Assembly: GCA_041640815.1 (NCBI GenBank)
Contig: JBEPZO010000032.1
Span: 1 to 24,960 of the forward strand
DNA: 24,960 nucleotides
DNA from: JANWZL01 sp041640815
Lineage (GTDB): Bacteria; Pseudomonadota; Gammaproteobacteria; Burkholderiales; Thiobacillaceae
Direction of reading: 5' to 3'
Below, piece after piece: positions 10,096 through 18,227 of this stretch. The notes under the pieces are model-generated. The model searched no databases. It worked only from the letters and a program-made list of their open reading frames with translations, and was not told where the DNA came from. The translations under genes and the position numbers were made by a program. How positions within the stretch are numbered: position 1 is the first letter of the stretch; each line of letters begins with the position of its first letter.

Positions 10096-12819
10096 TCAGG
10101 CGGCAGCTTTCGTTGACTTACGTGCGGTGCGGGCAGACCGCTTGGCGGGCACGGCCGCCTTGGCTGCCAGTAGCTCGAGCGCCGTCTTGAGCGTCACCTC
10201 TTCCGGTTTCAGGGTCTTGGGCAGGGTGGCGTTGACCTTGCCATGCGCGACATAGGGACCGTAACGGCCCTGCTTGAGCACGACCGGGGCGCCGTCCTCG
10301 GGGTGGAGGCCAAGTTCACGGGCGGCGGCAGCGGCTTGCTCGGTGCGCGCTTGCCGCCCTGCAGGCGGCTCGAACTCGAAGCCCACTTTGCCGTCTTTTT
10401 CGCGCACTAGGTAGGCGGCGAACTTGCGCCGCGTGCGCGCGGAGACGAAGCCAGTGAGCAGATCGGTCTTGCCTTGCGTGAGCAGTTTCTGCATCTGCGC
10501 GCGTTCGATGGGTTGTTGCAGGATGACCTTGCCGCTGCGGAAATCGCAGCTGCGCGCGGGGCCCACGCTGCGTTCGCAGACATACGCGTTGCCCTGTTCG
10601 TAGACCGGCGCGCCGCATTTGGGGCAGGGGCCAAGGCTGTCCTGGCCGGAGAAATCGACCGGCGCCTCAGGCTCGCCCGCGCGCGGCTGGCCGAAAGCGA
10701 ATTCCGGCTGTTTCGCGTCGTTCAGGCGGATCTCGGCCTCGAATGGCCGGCCCATCTTGTTGCGAAAGCCGCTCAGCGGCCCGACGCGGCCTTCACGCAA
10801 CAGGGTCTCCATCTCTGCCACCTCGAACTGGCGCCCGGCGACGATCTTCCAAGTCGCCCAGCCGCAGGCCTGACAGACGAATTTCTTGTAGGTCTCCTTG
10901 ACCACGCCGCCGCAACTCGGGCAGGGAGCGCTCAGGGTGGCGAAGTCACCGGGTACGTTATCGGACTCGTAGCGCTTGGCGCGCTCGACGATGTCGCGCG
11001 CCAAGGCCTCGATGTGGGCCATGAATTCGTCACGGCTGAGCTGCCCGCGCTCCATCTGGGCGAGCTTGTATTCCCACTCGCCGGTGAGCTCCGGCGAGGT
11101 GAGCTCGTCCACCCCTAGCCCGCGCAGCAGGGTGATGAGGGAGAAGGCCTTGGCGGTGGGCACGAGCTCCTTGCCTTCGCGCAGAAGGTACTGCTCGGCG
11201 ATCAGGTTTTCGATGATCTGTGCGCGGGTGGCGGGGGTGCCGAGGCCGCGGCCCGCCATCGCGGCGCGCAGTTCCTCGTCCTCGATCATCTTGCCGGCAC
11301 CCTCCATGGCGCTGAGCAGCGTGGCCTCGGTGAAGCGGGCCGGCGGCCGGGTCTGGCTTGCCTTGATCTCTACGGCCAGGGTGCGCAAGGTCTCGCCCGC
11401 AGCCAATGGGGGCAGCGCCTGCCCGCCGGCCGCCTCCTCGCTGGGCGCTTCGCGGCCATAGACCACGAGCCAGCCGGGGTTGAGCAGTACGCGCCCCTCG
11501 GTCTTGAAGGCATGCAGGCGCTCGCCCTCAGCCACGCGCGTGATGCGCGTGGTGACCGCATATTCCGCCGCAGGATAAAACACGGCCAGGAAGCGTCGCG
11601 TCACCAGATCGTAGAGCTTGTGCTCGAGCTCGTTCAGGTGCTTGGGCGCCACCCCCGTGGGGATGATGGCGAAGTGGTCGGAGATCTTGGCGTTGTTGAA
11701 GATGCGCTTGTTCGGCCGCACCCAGCCCTGATCCAGGATGGTGGCGGCGAGGCTGGCATACTCGCCGCTGAGGCTCGCGAGCACCTCCTTGACCGTTCCG
11801 AGATAGTCCTCGGGCAGAGCACGGGCGTCGGTGCGAGGGTAGGTCAGCACCTTGTGCTTTTCATAGAGGGCCTGGGCGAGCGCCAGCGTGGTCTTGGCCG
11901 AGAAGCCGAAGCGGCTGTTGGCCTCGCGCTGCAGGCTGGTGAGGTCGTAGAGCGGCGGCGCAAGCTGGCTTGCAGGCTTGGTCTCCTCGCTGGCGGTGGC
12001 CGGGCGGTCGAGGCAGGCGGCGCGGATCGCCTGCGCCCGCGCCTCGTCCCAGATGCGGTAGGGGCTGGCGTGCTCGTCGTCCTCGGCCTTCTTGAAGCCT
12101 TCGTCGAACCAGCGTCCGGTATATTCTCCCTTCTCGCCGCGAAAACGCGCCTCGATCTCCCAGTAGGGGCGAGGGGTGAATTGGCGGATACGCGCCTCGC
12201 GCTCGACGACAATGGCGAGCGTCGGTGTTTGCACGCGCCCGACGGTGGTGAGGTGAAAACCGCCGGTCTTGGAGTTGAAGGCGGTCATGGCACGCGTGCC
12301 GTTGATGCCGATGAGCCAGTCGCTCTCCGCGCGGCAGACCGCGGCGGTGCGCAAGCCCTCCAGTTCGCTGGCGCTGCGCAGGGCGGCGAAGCCCTCGCGG
12401 ATCGCCGCTGGCGTCATGGATTGCAGCCACAGGCGCCGAACCGGCTTTTTGGTGCCGCTGTACTGCACGATATAGTGGAAGATCAGCTCGCCCTCGCGCC
12501 CAGCGTCGCAGGCGTTGATCAACCCCTCGACATCCTTGCGCTTGATCAGGCGCTCGAGCAGCTTGAGCCGATCCTGGGTCTTTTCGATCGGCTGTAAATC
12601 GAAGCGCGGCGGGATGATCGGCAGCCGCTCGAAGGACCACTTACCGCGCTTGACGTCGTATTCCTCCGGCGCCGTGAGCTCCAGCAGGTGGCCGATGGCT
12701 GAGGACAGGACGTAATGCTCCGACTCGTAATAGTCCCCCTCCTTGCGAAAGCCGCCAAGCGCGCGCGCGATATCCTGCGCGACCGACGGTTTCTCGGCGA
12801 TGATGAGTTGCTTGCCCAC
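10096..12819 (-). CDS. topB: DNA topoisomerase III (type IA), long form with C-terminal zinc fingers
   Basis: 907 residues. A type IA topoisomerase that decatenates and relaxes DNA by cutting one strand through a 5'-phosphotyrosine. The N-terminal TOPRIM domain has Glu9 in IIAEKPS and D105-A-G-R-E109 (the DAGREGE form, with Gly where E. coli enzymes have a second Asp). The active-site Tyr327 is in LTYPRTD. After the catalytic core come zinc-finger segments CPSCGG...CQACG and CPKCG...C, TopI-type C-terminal repeats (GRYGPYVAHGK) and a Lys/Arg/Ala-rich tail likely to bind DNA. It is longer than E. coli TopB (about 650 residues) because of this C-terminus. The start is a GTG at 12819, chosen because MGKQLIIAEKPS matches the family N-terminus; the Shine-Dalgarno is weak. 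It lies downstream of smg, 190 bp away. Confidence 0.93.
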   Translation of the reverse strand: MGKQLIIAEKPSVAQDIARALGGFRKEGDYYESEHYVLSSAIGHLLELTAPEEYDVKRGKWSFERLPIIPPRFDLQPIEKTQDRLKLLERLIKRKDVEGLINACDAGREGELIFHYIVQYSGTKKPVRRLWLQSMTPAAIREGFAALRSASELEGLRTAAVCRAESDWLIGINGTRAMTAFNSKTGGFHLTTVGRVQTPTLAIVVEREARIRQFTPRPYWEIEARFRGEKGEYTGRWFDEGFKKAEDDEHASPYRIWDEARAQAIRAACLDRPATASEETKPASQLAPPLYDLTSLQREANSRFGFSAKTTLALAQALYEKHKVLTYPRTDARALPEDYLGTVKEVLASLSGEYASLAATILDQGWVRPNKRIFNNAKISDHFAIIPTGVAPKHLNELEHKLYDLVTRRFLAVFYPAAEYAVTTRITRVAEGERLHAFKTEGRVLLNPGWLVVYGREAPSEEAAGGQALPPLAAGETLRTLAVEIKASQTRPPARFTEATLLSAMEGAGKMIEDEELRAAMAGRGLGTPATRAQIIENLIAEQYLLREGKELVPTAKAFSLITLLRGLGVDELTSPELTGEWEYKLAQMERGQLSRDEFMAHIEALARDIVERAKRYESDNVPGDFATLSAPCPSCGGVVKETYKKFVCQACGWATWKIVAGRQFEVAEMETLLREGRVGPLSGFRNKMGRPFEAEIRLNDAKQPEFAFGQPRAGEPEAPVDFSGQDSLGPCPKCGAPVYEQGNAYVCERSVGPARSCDFRSGKVILQQPIERAQMQKLLTQGKTDLLTGFVSARTRRKFAAYLVREKDGKVGFEFEPPAGRQARTEQAAAAARELGLHPEDGAPVVLKQGRYGPYVAHGKVNATLPKTLKPEEVTLKTALELLAAKAAVPAKRSARTARKSTKAAA

Positions 12820-12909
12820 GCCGCTTCAGCATCCCTGGCCGAGGAGAGCGCGGGTTGGGCACACCGCTGGCATCCCGGCACGCGCCGTCGCGATTGCGCA
12901 CAGTGCCAG

Positions 12910-12939
12910 GCCCATGCGGCCCGCCGGCACGGCATGGGC
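12910..12939. repeat. Inverted repeat between smg and topB
   Basis: GCCCATGC (12910-12917) and GCATGGGC (12932-12939) form a perfect 8-bp inverted repeat with a 14-nt loop in the 190-bp gap between smg and topB. No T run follows in either direction, so it is not a standard terminator. Apart from this I see no gene or clear promoter in 12820-13009. Confidence 0.4.
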
Positions 12940-13009
12940 GTGGCGATGGGCTTGCCGTACTGCAGTGGCGCAGCGCTCGATCCCGCTAGTGGCTCCTTGC
13001 AGCATGGCT

Positions 13010-13462
13010 TCAGTGCAGGGTCGGCGGTGCGTCGTCTTCCCGCACCAGGTCCTCCAGCCATAGCGCGGACAGCGGCCCGCCCAGCTTCCAGAGGGCAAGC
13101 AGGGCGATCCACTTGATCTTTTCCGCTGGCACTTCCTGCTCTTCCAGTGCCAGTGCGCGCTCGATCACCCACTCGCGCGCATGCGGGGGGAGGAGGCCGG
13201 CATTCTCCAGGAAGGTGAGGAAACCTAACCCGGCGGGTGCCAAGCGGGCAAGTTCTCTCTCGCTGTACACGCGCTTACTCACGGTGTACAGGCTGTCTTT
13301 GTCCTCATCCAGATCATTTAGACCCTCCAGCCAGTTTAACGCTTGTTCGATTTCAGCTTGTTCGAAACCGGCGGTGGCTAGCTTTAACGCAAGGACTTCT
13401 GTGCTTGGATAGCGGTCTTCAACGAGGTAGCGATCGTAGATGAATCGCAGGATATCGAACAT
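13010..13462 (-). CDS. smg: Smg family protein (DUF494)
   Basis: 150 residues, close to the usual 157 or so for Smg. The family is conserved next to dprA in beta- and gammaproteobacteria; its role is not established here. It begins MFDILRFIYDRYL, is acidic and largely helical, and contains the family segments LNWLEGLNDL and FLTFLENAGLL followed by REWVIERAL. No signal peptide. The ATG at 13462 lies 24 nt after the dprA stop with no strong Shine-Dalgarno, so expression as part of a lysM-dprA-smg transcript is likely. Identification rests on the N-terminal pattern and the gene order. Confidence 0.92.
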   Translation of the reverse strand: MFDILRFIYDRYLVEDRYPSTEVLALKLATAGFEQAEIEQALNWLEGLNDLDEDKDSLYTVSKRVYSERELARLAPAGLGFLTFLENAGLLPPHAREWVIERALALEEQEVPAEKIKWIALLALWKLGGPLSALWLEDLVREDDAPPTLH

Positions 13463-13486
13463 CTTGGGTCAGGATAAAAGACAAGC

Positions 13487-14575
13487 TCAATGTAGGCGCT
13501 GATATAGGCCACCAGGAAGACTAGCGATGTGGCCGTCTAGTTCCAGCGCAAGTAGCATCGCCGAAAGGGTATCCACCGTCAAGCCAGACAAGCTGTGCAG
13601 CTTGTCCAAGCTTATGGGGTCGTTGCCCATCAGCGCCAACAGGACCTCGGTCTCCGATTGGGCGCCGGCGTTGGGTGGGGTGGCCGTGGGCATGGGCGCT
13701 CGCCATTGCCAACGCAGCTCGTCGAGGATGTCGTCGACACTCTCGACGAGTTTGGCGCCCTCGCGGATCAAGCGATGGCAGCCCTTGGACAGGGGGGAGT
13801 GGATGGACCCGGGCAGGGCGAACACCTCCCGTCCCTGCTCGGCGGCAAGGCGTGCTGTGATCAGCGAGCCGCTGTCCAGGGTCGCCTCGACCACCAGCAC
13901 CCCCAGCGCCAAGCCGCTGATGATGCGGTTGCGGCGTGGAAACTGTCCCGGCCGCGGCGGGGTGCCCAAGGGGAACTCGGAGACGATCGCCCCCTGGGCG
14001 GCCAGGCGATGCGCCAGCTCCCGATTGCGTGCCGGGTATACCCGGTCCAAGCCAGTGCCGACCACGGCCACGCTGGTGCCACTGGCCAAGGCGCCCTGAT
14101 GCGCCGCGGTGTCGATGCCGAGGGCGAGCCCACTGACGATGGTGAGGCCGGCGCTGGCCAGGGCCTGGGCGAAGGCCGCGGCGTCGCGGCAGCCCTGTGG
14201 CGTGGCGTTGCGGCTGCCGACGATGGCCAGCATCGGGCGCTTGAGCAACGCCAGCGCCCCCTTGACGTAGAGCAGCGGCGGCGGGTCGGGGAGCGTGCGC
14301 AGTTGCTCGGGATAATCGGGGTGAGTGATGGGGACTAGATGGTTGTCGGCCTGTGCCAGCCAATCCAGGGTCGGCCTGTGTTGATCCTCTGCAACAGGCT
14401 GGCGTATGGCCTCGGCCAATCGCTCACCGACCAAGGCGGCAAGACGGGCACGGGGGGCAGAGAGGATGGCGCAGGGGTGGCCGAAGGCATCGAGCAAGCG
14501 CCGCACGCCGTCTGGCCCCAAGCCAGGAATGGCCTCAAGCGCAAGCCAACAGAGGACTTCGTCTTGCTGCACCAT
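13487..14575 (-). CDS. dprA: DNA-processing protein DprA (Smf)
   Basis: 362 residues. DprA binds incoming single-stranded DNA and loads RecA during natural transformation. An N-terminal SAM-like helical region (about 1-75) is followed by the Rossmann-like DprA domain with PPPLLYVKG, the signature GSRNATPQG starting at residue 120, SGLALGIDTAAH, GLDRVYPARN, FPRRNRIISGL and GSLITARLAAEQGREVFALPG (given in overlapping pieces). The C-terminal about 60 residues form a winged-helix (DML1-like) domain. The ATG at 14575 follows the lysM stop by 68 nt and has only a weak ribosome binding site. All the motifs needed for function seem present. Competence itself cannot be judged from this window. Confidence 0.95.
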   Translation of the reverse strand: MVQQDEVLCWLALEAIPGLGPDGVRRLLDAFGHPCAILSAPRARLAALVGERLAEAIRQPVAEDQHRPTLDWLAQADNHLVPITHPDYPEQLRTLPDPPPLLYVKGALALLKRPMLAIVGSRNATPQGCRDAAAFAQALASAGLTIVSGLALGIDTAAHQGALASGTSVAVVGTGLDRVYPARNRELAHRLAAQGAIVSEFPLGTPPRPGQFPRRNRIISGLALGVLVVEATLDSGSLITARLAAEQGREVFALPGSIHSPLSKGCHRLIREGAKLVESVDDILDELRWQWRAPMPTATPPNAGAQSETEVLLALMGNDPISLDKLHSLSGLTVDTLSAMLLALELDGHIASLPGGLYQRLH

Positions 14576-14643
14576 CCGCTTTAGCGAACACTTCGGGAGG
14601 CCGGGGCGGCAGACATGGGCGATCGCGGCGCACCAGCGACTGT

Positions 14644-15738
14644 TCAGGGATTTTTGGCCACATCTCGGATGTAGACGGGCTCTTCGCTGTGCATGACTAA
14701 AGCGTAGGCGACGCGGTCGAAGACGCGATAGACGAAGGCGAGGCCAATGCGCCGTTCGGGTAGGGTGCGCTGATCATCCCGGTCGGGTACGCAGTCGGCA
14801 TGGGCCTGCGGTCCGCCGGCGAGGAAGGCGAGTTTGCTCGCCTGCTGACAGTTTGGGTCGGCGATGCTGCGACCGGCCCTGTACAGCCCAAGGACATGCC
14901 CCACCTCCAGGCCATCGCGCTGGCCCTTGTTGAGCAGGATGCTGGTGTAAGGGCCAGTGCTTTGCACGCCGCCGAGGGTGGCCATGACGCGGGCCTCGAT
15001 CGCCTCAGCCGGGGCATGGGGGGCGATCTGGGGGGGATCTTCAGCGCGCCAGGGCAGGAGGCGGTCGCGCGCTAGGACTTCCTGCTGCGTGTGCAGGATG
15101 CGCAGCAGCTGCGGGTTGCCAGGTTTCTCGGTGCGGGCTTCGCCGACGTGGATCAGCTCATAGCCCAGGATTTCCTCCGTGATGGGGTCTTTCAGTGCCA
15201 TACCTTGCCGCACAATCTGCCACTTTCTGGCCTCACCGGCCTCGGCATAGACCACGTCACCGGCACCGAAGATCGACCGCTCATCGCTCGAACCAAGGAT
15301 GCGTGGCGCGGCCGCGAGCTCATCGGCACCGACGACGCCACCGCGGCTGAGAAAGGGCGCGATCGCTCTGTAGGGGATGCTGGGGATGGCCGGCTCAGCT
15401 GCAGCCAAGGGCTCGGCGCGCACCTGCGGGCTGAGCTTGACGGTCGGGATGCCACGCTCCAAGACCAGACGGGGCTGCTCGCCGCGCAGCAAGCGTATGC
15501 GGTCGCCAGGGTAGATGAGATGAGGGTTGCGGATTTGCGCCTGGTTGAGCTGCCAGAGCTCGGGCCATTTCCACGGGTCGTTGAGAAAGCGGGCGGAGAT
15601 TCCCCACAGGGTGTCCCCCTTGACCACGGTGTAGCTGTCGGGCGCGTCTGGCTTTAGCTTCGGCGCTTCCGCATGGGCGCCCATGGCGAACACCACGGTC
15701 GCAAGCAACGGTGTCATGAACAAAGCGGCAACACGCAT
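14644..15738 (-). CDS. Exported LysM-domain protein
   Basis: 364 residues from the ATG at 15738. Residues 1-23 are a Sec signal peptide (hydrophobic LFMTPLLATVVFAMGAHA), so the product is periplasmic or envelope-bound. One LysM domain follows (about residues 36-83: YTVVKGDTLWGISARF, then NPHLIYPGDRIRL) for binding peptidoglycan. The remaining C-terminal 270 residues have no motif I recognise; they are conserved in the betaproteobacterial LysM protein found upstream of dprA. The frame is open up to 15834, but that would put 32 residues before the signal peptide and overlap def, so the internal Met was chosen; GAGA lies a few bases before it. It heads the lysM-dprA-smg group, divergent from def. 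Confidence 0.88.
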   Translation of the reverse strand: MRVAALFMTPLLATVVFAMGAHAEAPKLKPDAPDSYTVVKGDTLWGISARFLNDPWKWPELWQLNQAQIRNPHLIYPGDRIRLLRGEQPRLVLERGIPTVKLSPQVRAEPLAAAEPAIPSIPYRAIAPFLSRGGVVGADELAAAPRILGSSDERSIFGAGDVVYAEAGEARKWQIVRQGMALKDPITEEILGYELIHVGEARTEKPGNPQLLRILHTQQEVLARDRLLPWRAEDPPQIAPHAPAEAIEARVMATLGGVQSTGPYTSILLNKGQRDGLEVGHVLGLYRAGRSIADPNCQQASKLAFLAGGPQAHADCVPDRDDQRTLPERRIGLAFVYRVFDRVAYALVMHSEEPVYIRDVAKNP

Positions 15739-15745
15739 GGTCTCA

Positions 15746-15772
15746 TTTACTCGGGTAGGTTTTGCATATAAT
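15746..15772 (+). promoter_or_regulatory. Candidate promoter of def in the divergent lysM-def region
   Basis: A perfect -10 TATAAT lies at 15767-15772. The best upstream match, TTTACT at 15746-15751, is 15 bp away and weak. Transcription toward def would start near 15780, leaving a leader of about 40 nt. The minus-strand promoter for lysM must lie in the same 82-bp region (15739-15820); a weak TATATG on that strand overlaps this element. Confidence 0.45.
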
Positions 15773-15791
15773 CGGCTCGGCGGCAAACCTA
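15756..15791. promoter_or_regulatory. Inverted repeat around the def -10 box
   Basis: TAGGTTTTGC (15756-15765) and GCAAACCTA (15783-15791) are complementary except for one extra T/A, and they flank the TATAAT. Placed between two divergent genes, it could be an operator acting on either promoter. No known consensus is recognised. Confidence 0.35.
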
Positions 15792-15820
15792 ATTTAATTC
15801 GCGCTTTTTTGCACCTCGTC

Positions 15821-16324
15821 ATGGCTTTGCTCAAGATTCTGCACTATCCGGACAAGCGGCTTCACATCGTTGCCAAGCCCATCGAGGTGATCGACGATGG
15901 CATCCGCCAGCTGGCGGCGGACATGGCCGAGACCATGTACGCTGCCCCCGGCATAGGGCTAGCCGCGACCCAGGTGGACCGCCACGTACAACTCATCGTA
16001 GTCGATGTGAGCGAAAAGCGCGACGACCTCAAGGTCTTCATCAACCCGCAGATCCTCGAGGCCGAGGGCGAGGCCATTGGCGAAGAGGGCTGCCTGTCCG
16101 TGCCCGGCATCTACGACAAGGTCAAACGCGCGCAGCGCATTCGGGTGCGTGCCCTGAACCTCGAGGGCGAGCCCTTCGAATTGCAGGCAGAAGGGTTGCT
16201 CAGCGTGTGCATCCAGCACGAGATCGACCACCTCAAAGGCAAGGTCTTCGTCGAATACTTATCGCGGCTGAAACAAGATCGCATCAAGCAGAAGCTCAAG
16301 AAACAACAGCGTGAGACGATGTAG
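15821..16324 (+). CDS. def: Peptide deformylase
   Basis: 167 residues (E. coli Def has 169). It removes the formyl group from the N-terminal methionine of new proteins. All three family motifs are present: GIGLAATQ at 44-51, EGCLS around Cys91, and HEIDH at 133-137. The metal ligands are Cys91, His133 and His137, and the catalytic Glu is 134. The ATG at 15821 gives the family N-terminus MALLKILHYPD; the frame is open further upstream, but that part runs through the divergent promoter. No Shine-Dalgarno is visible. fmt follows after 61 nt, the usual def-fmt pair. Confidence 0.97.
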   Translation: MALLKILHYPDKRLHIVAKPIEVIDDGIRQLAADMAETMYAAPGIGLAATQVDRHVQLIVVDVSEKRDDLKVFINPQILEAEGEAIGEEGCLSVPGIYDKVKRAQRIRVRALNLEGEPFELQAEGLLSVCIQHEIDHLKGKVFVEYLSRLKQDRIKQKLKKQQRETM

Positions 16325-16385
16325 GGTGAGGGGTAAGGCGGTTATCTGCCAGCCTGCCTCCCTACTGTTCACTTTCCACCCCCTG

Positions 16386-17312
16386 ATGAGACTCGTTTTC
16401 GCCGGCACGCCTGAATTTGCCGCCGTGGCGCTTGAGGCCCTGCACGCCGCCGGCCACAACATCGCCTTGGTGCTCACGCAGCCTGACCGGCCCGCCGGTC
16501 GCGGCATGCGATTGAAGCCCAGCCCAGTCAAGGCATTGGCCTTGCAGCTTGGGCTGGCGGTGTATCAGCCCGAGCATCTCAAGAGCGAGGCGGCGCGCCA
16601 GCCCATCGCAGAGGCCAAGTGCGACGCGATGGTGGTGGCTGCCTATGGCCTCATCCTCCCGCCGCCGGTATTGGCGCTGCCGCGCTTGGGCTGTGTGAAC
16701 ATCCATGCCTCGCTGCTGCCGCGCTGGCGCGGTGCGGCGCCGATTCAACGCGCCATCTTGGCGGGCGACCGCGACACTGGCATCACCCTGATGCAGATGG
16801 CGGCCGGGCTGGACACGGGGCCGATCCTGGCGACGGCTCGGCTGGCCATCGGTGAAGAGGAAACGGCGGGCAGCCTGCACGACCGGCTTGCCGCCCTGGG
16901 GGCGCGCGAGATCGTCGCCTTGCTGCCGCGCCTGGCGGCAGGCGAGGTGGTGCCGATGCCGCAAGACGACCGCCTGGCGGTGTATGCCGACAAGATCAAA
17001 AAGGAAGAGGCCCGCATCGACTGGACGCAGCCGGCAAGCGTGGTGCACAGGCAGGTGCGCGCCTTCAATCCGCAGCCTGGGGCCTGGACCATCTTGGGCG
17101 GCGAGGTGATCAAGCTCTGGCAGGTGAGGGTCGAAAGCGGCGTCGGCCGGCCGGGCGAGGTGCTCGAGGCGTCGCGCGCGGGCATCCTGGTGGCCTGCGG
17201 CGAGGGGGCGGTGCGCATCGCCGAGCTGCAAAGGGCCGGCGGTCGTCGGCTGGATGCGGCGGCCTTCCTCGCCGGTCAACCCTTGCCGCCCGGCAGCCAT
17301 CTGGGCGATTGA
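16386..17312 (+). CDS. fmt: Methionyl-tRNA formyltransferase
   Basis: 308 residues. It transfers a formyl group from 10-formyl-tetrahydrofolate to the initiator Met-tRNA. The N-terminal Rossmann domain begins MRLVFAGTPEFAA; the tRNA-contacting loop GRGMRLKPSPVK is present; the catalytic core has NIHASLLPRWRGAAPIQ and TGITLMQMAAGLDTGP; the C-terminal OB-fold domain contains IDWTQPA and VRAFNPQPGAW. The ATG at 16386 is chosen by the family N-terminus; the frame extends upstream to 16311 inside def. No Shine-Dalgarno is visible before it. A promoter for htpX overlaps its stop codon. Confidence 0.97.
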   Translation: MRLVFAGTPEFAAVALEALHAAGHNIALVLTQPDRPAGRGMRLKPSPVKALALQLGLAVYQPEHLKSEAARQPIAEAKCDAMVVAAYGLILPPPVLALPRLGCVNIHASLLPRWRGAAPIQRAILAGDRDTGITLMQMAAGLDTGPILATARLAIGEEETAGSLHDRLAALGAREIVALLPRLAAGEVVPMPQDDRLAVYADKIKKEEARIDWTQPASVVHRQVRAFNPQPGAWTILGGEVIKLWQVRVESGVGRPGEVLEASRAGILVACGEGAVRIAELQRAGGRRLDAAAFLAGQPLPPGSHLGD

Positions 17313-17336
17313 CATCACGCCCGCCGCCCCTATATT
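17309..17336 (+). promoter_or_regulatory. Strong candidate promoter of htpX overlapping the fmt stop
   Basis: A consensus -35 TTGACA (17309-17314) overlaps the fmt TGA and is followed after 16 bp by TATATT (17331-17336). CCCC directly before the -10 (17327-17330) also gives it a look of a heat-shock sigma32 promoter (TTGA..N13-16..CCCCAT-T), though the CAT is not exact. Predicted start near 17343, leader of about 29 nt. Confidence 0.6.
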
Positions 17337-17371
17337 GGCGGCGACTGAAGTTCGACTACGGAGTCTCAACG

Positions 17372-18226
17372 ATGCTCAGCAACTGGCTCAAGACCACCCT
17401 GTTGATGGCCGCCATCGTCGCCCTGTTCGGCGCGGTGGGCATGGCCATCGGCGGCGCGCAGGGCATGCTGATCGCGCTGATTCTCGGCGGCGCCATGAAC
17501 CTGTTCGCCTACTGGAACTCGGACAAGATGGTGCTGCGGCTATACAACGCGCAGGAGGTCGATGCGGCGAGCGGCGGCGAGTTCTACGCCATGGTGCAGG
17601 AGCTGGCGCGACGCGCTGGGCTACCCATGCCGCGCGTGTACATCATCGACGAGGCACAACCCAATGCCTTCGCCACCGGCCGCAACCCGGAACATGCGGC
17701 GGTAGCGGCTACCACCGGCATCTTGCGCCTGCTCACGCCGCGGGAGCTGCGCGGTGTCATGGCGCACGAGCTGGCGCACGTGAAGAATCGCGACACCTTG
17801 ATCTCCACCCTCTCCGCCACGGTGGCTGGCGCCATCTCCTCGCTGGCGCAGTTCGGCATGTTGTTCGGCGGCGGACAGCATCAGGAGCGCGGCGCGCACC
17901 CCATCGTGCAGCTGATCCTGATCGTTCTGGCGCCGCTGGCCGCCATGCTGATTCAGCTGGCGATCTCGCGCGCGCGCGAGTTTGGCGCCGACCGTGGCGG
18001 CGCCGAGATCTCGGGCGACCCCGAGGCCCTGGCCAGCGCGCTGACCAAGATCGAGGCCTATGCCCGCGGCACGCCGTTGCCGACGGCCGAGCTGCATCCC
18101 GAGACCGCCCAGATGATGATCGTCAATCCGCTTACCGGCGGCGACCTGGCGGCGCTGTTCCGCACGCATCCGACCACCGAGGAGCGGGTGCGACGTCTGC
18201 TCATGCTCGCCCGCAAGGGGGCTTGA
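17372..18226 (+). CDS. htpX: HtpX, membrane zinc metalloprotease
   Basis: 284 residues. An inner-membrane M48 peptidase of the stress response that degrades misfolded membrane proteins. Two N-terminal membrane segments (about 8-28 and 31-48) precede the catalytic motif HELAH (132-136); two more hydrophobic segments lie at about 143-165 and 178-200; the third zinc ligand is expected in the segment SRAREFGADRGGAEI. The tail HPTTEERVRRLL is typical. The ATG at 17372 has CGGAG 8 nt upstream, and the frame's earlier start at 17309 would lie in the promoter. Its stop at 18224-18226 is one base from the likely rsmB start, and its last codons supply the rsmB ribosome binding site. Confidence 0.96.
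   Translation: MLSNWLKTTLLMAAIVALFGAVGMAIGGAQGMLIALILGGAMNLFAYWNSDKMVLRLYNAQEVDAASGGEFYAMVQELARRAGLPMPRVYIIDEAQPNAFATGRNPEHAAVAATTGILRLLTPRELRGVMAHELAHVKNRDTLISTLSATVAGAISSLAQFGMLFGGGQHQERGAHPIVQLILIVLAPLAAMLIQLAISRAREFGADRGGAEISGDPEALASALTKIEAYARGTPLPTAELHPETAQMMIVNPLTGGDLAALFRTHPTTEERVRRLLMLARKGA
18215..18221 (+). promoter_or_regulatory. Ribosome binding site for rsmB inside htpX
   Basis: AAGGGGG lies 6 nt before the CTG at 18228. It is the only well-placed Shine-Dalgarno for the open frame that encodes the conserved RsmB N-terminus, so it supports a CTG start coupled to the htpX stop. Confidence 0.5.
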
Positions 18227-18227
18227 C

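Noticed and set aside
11512..12597. 361-residue plus-strand frame opposite topB
   Set aside because: Antisense shadow of topB with no motif and no ribosome binding site.
12826..13098. 90-residue minus-strand frame overlapping smg and the smg-topB gap
   Set aside because: It overlaps the end of smg and has no family motif or ribosome binding site. The cysteines do not form a recognisable zinc site.
16362..17369. 335-residue minus-strand frame opposite fmt
   Set aside because: Shadow of fmt; no recognisable motif.
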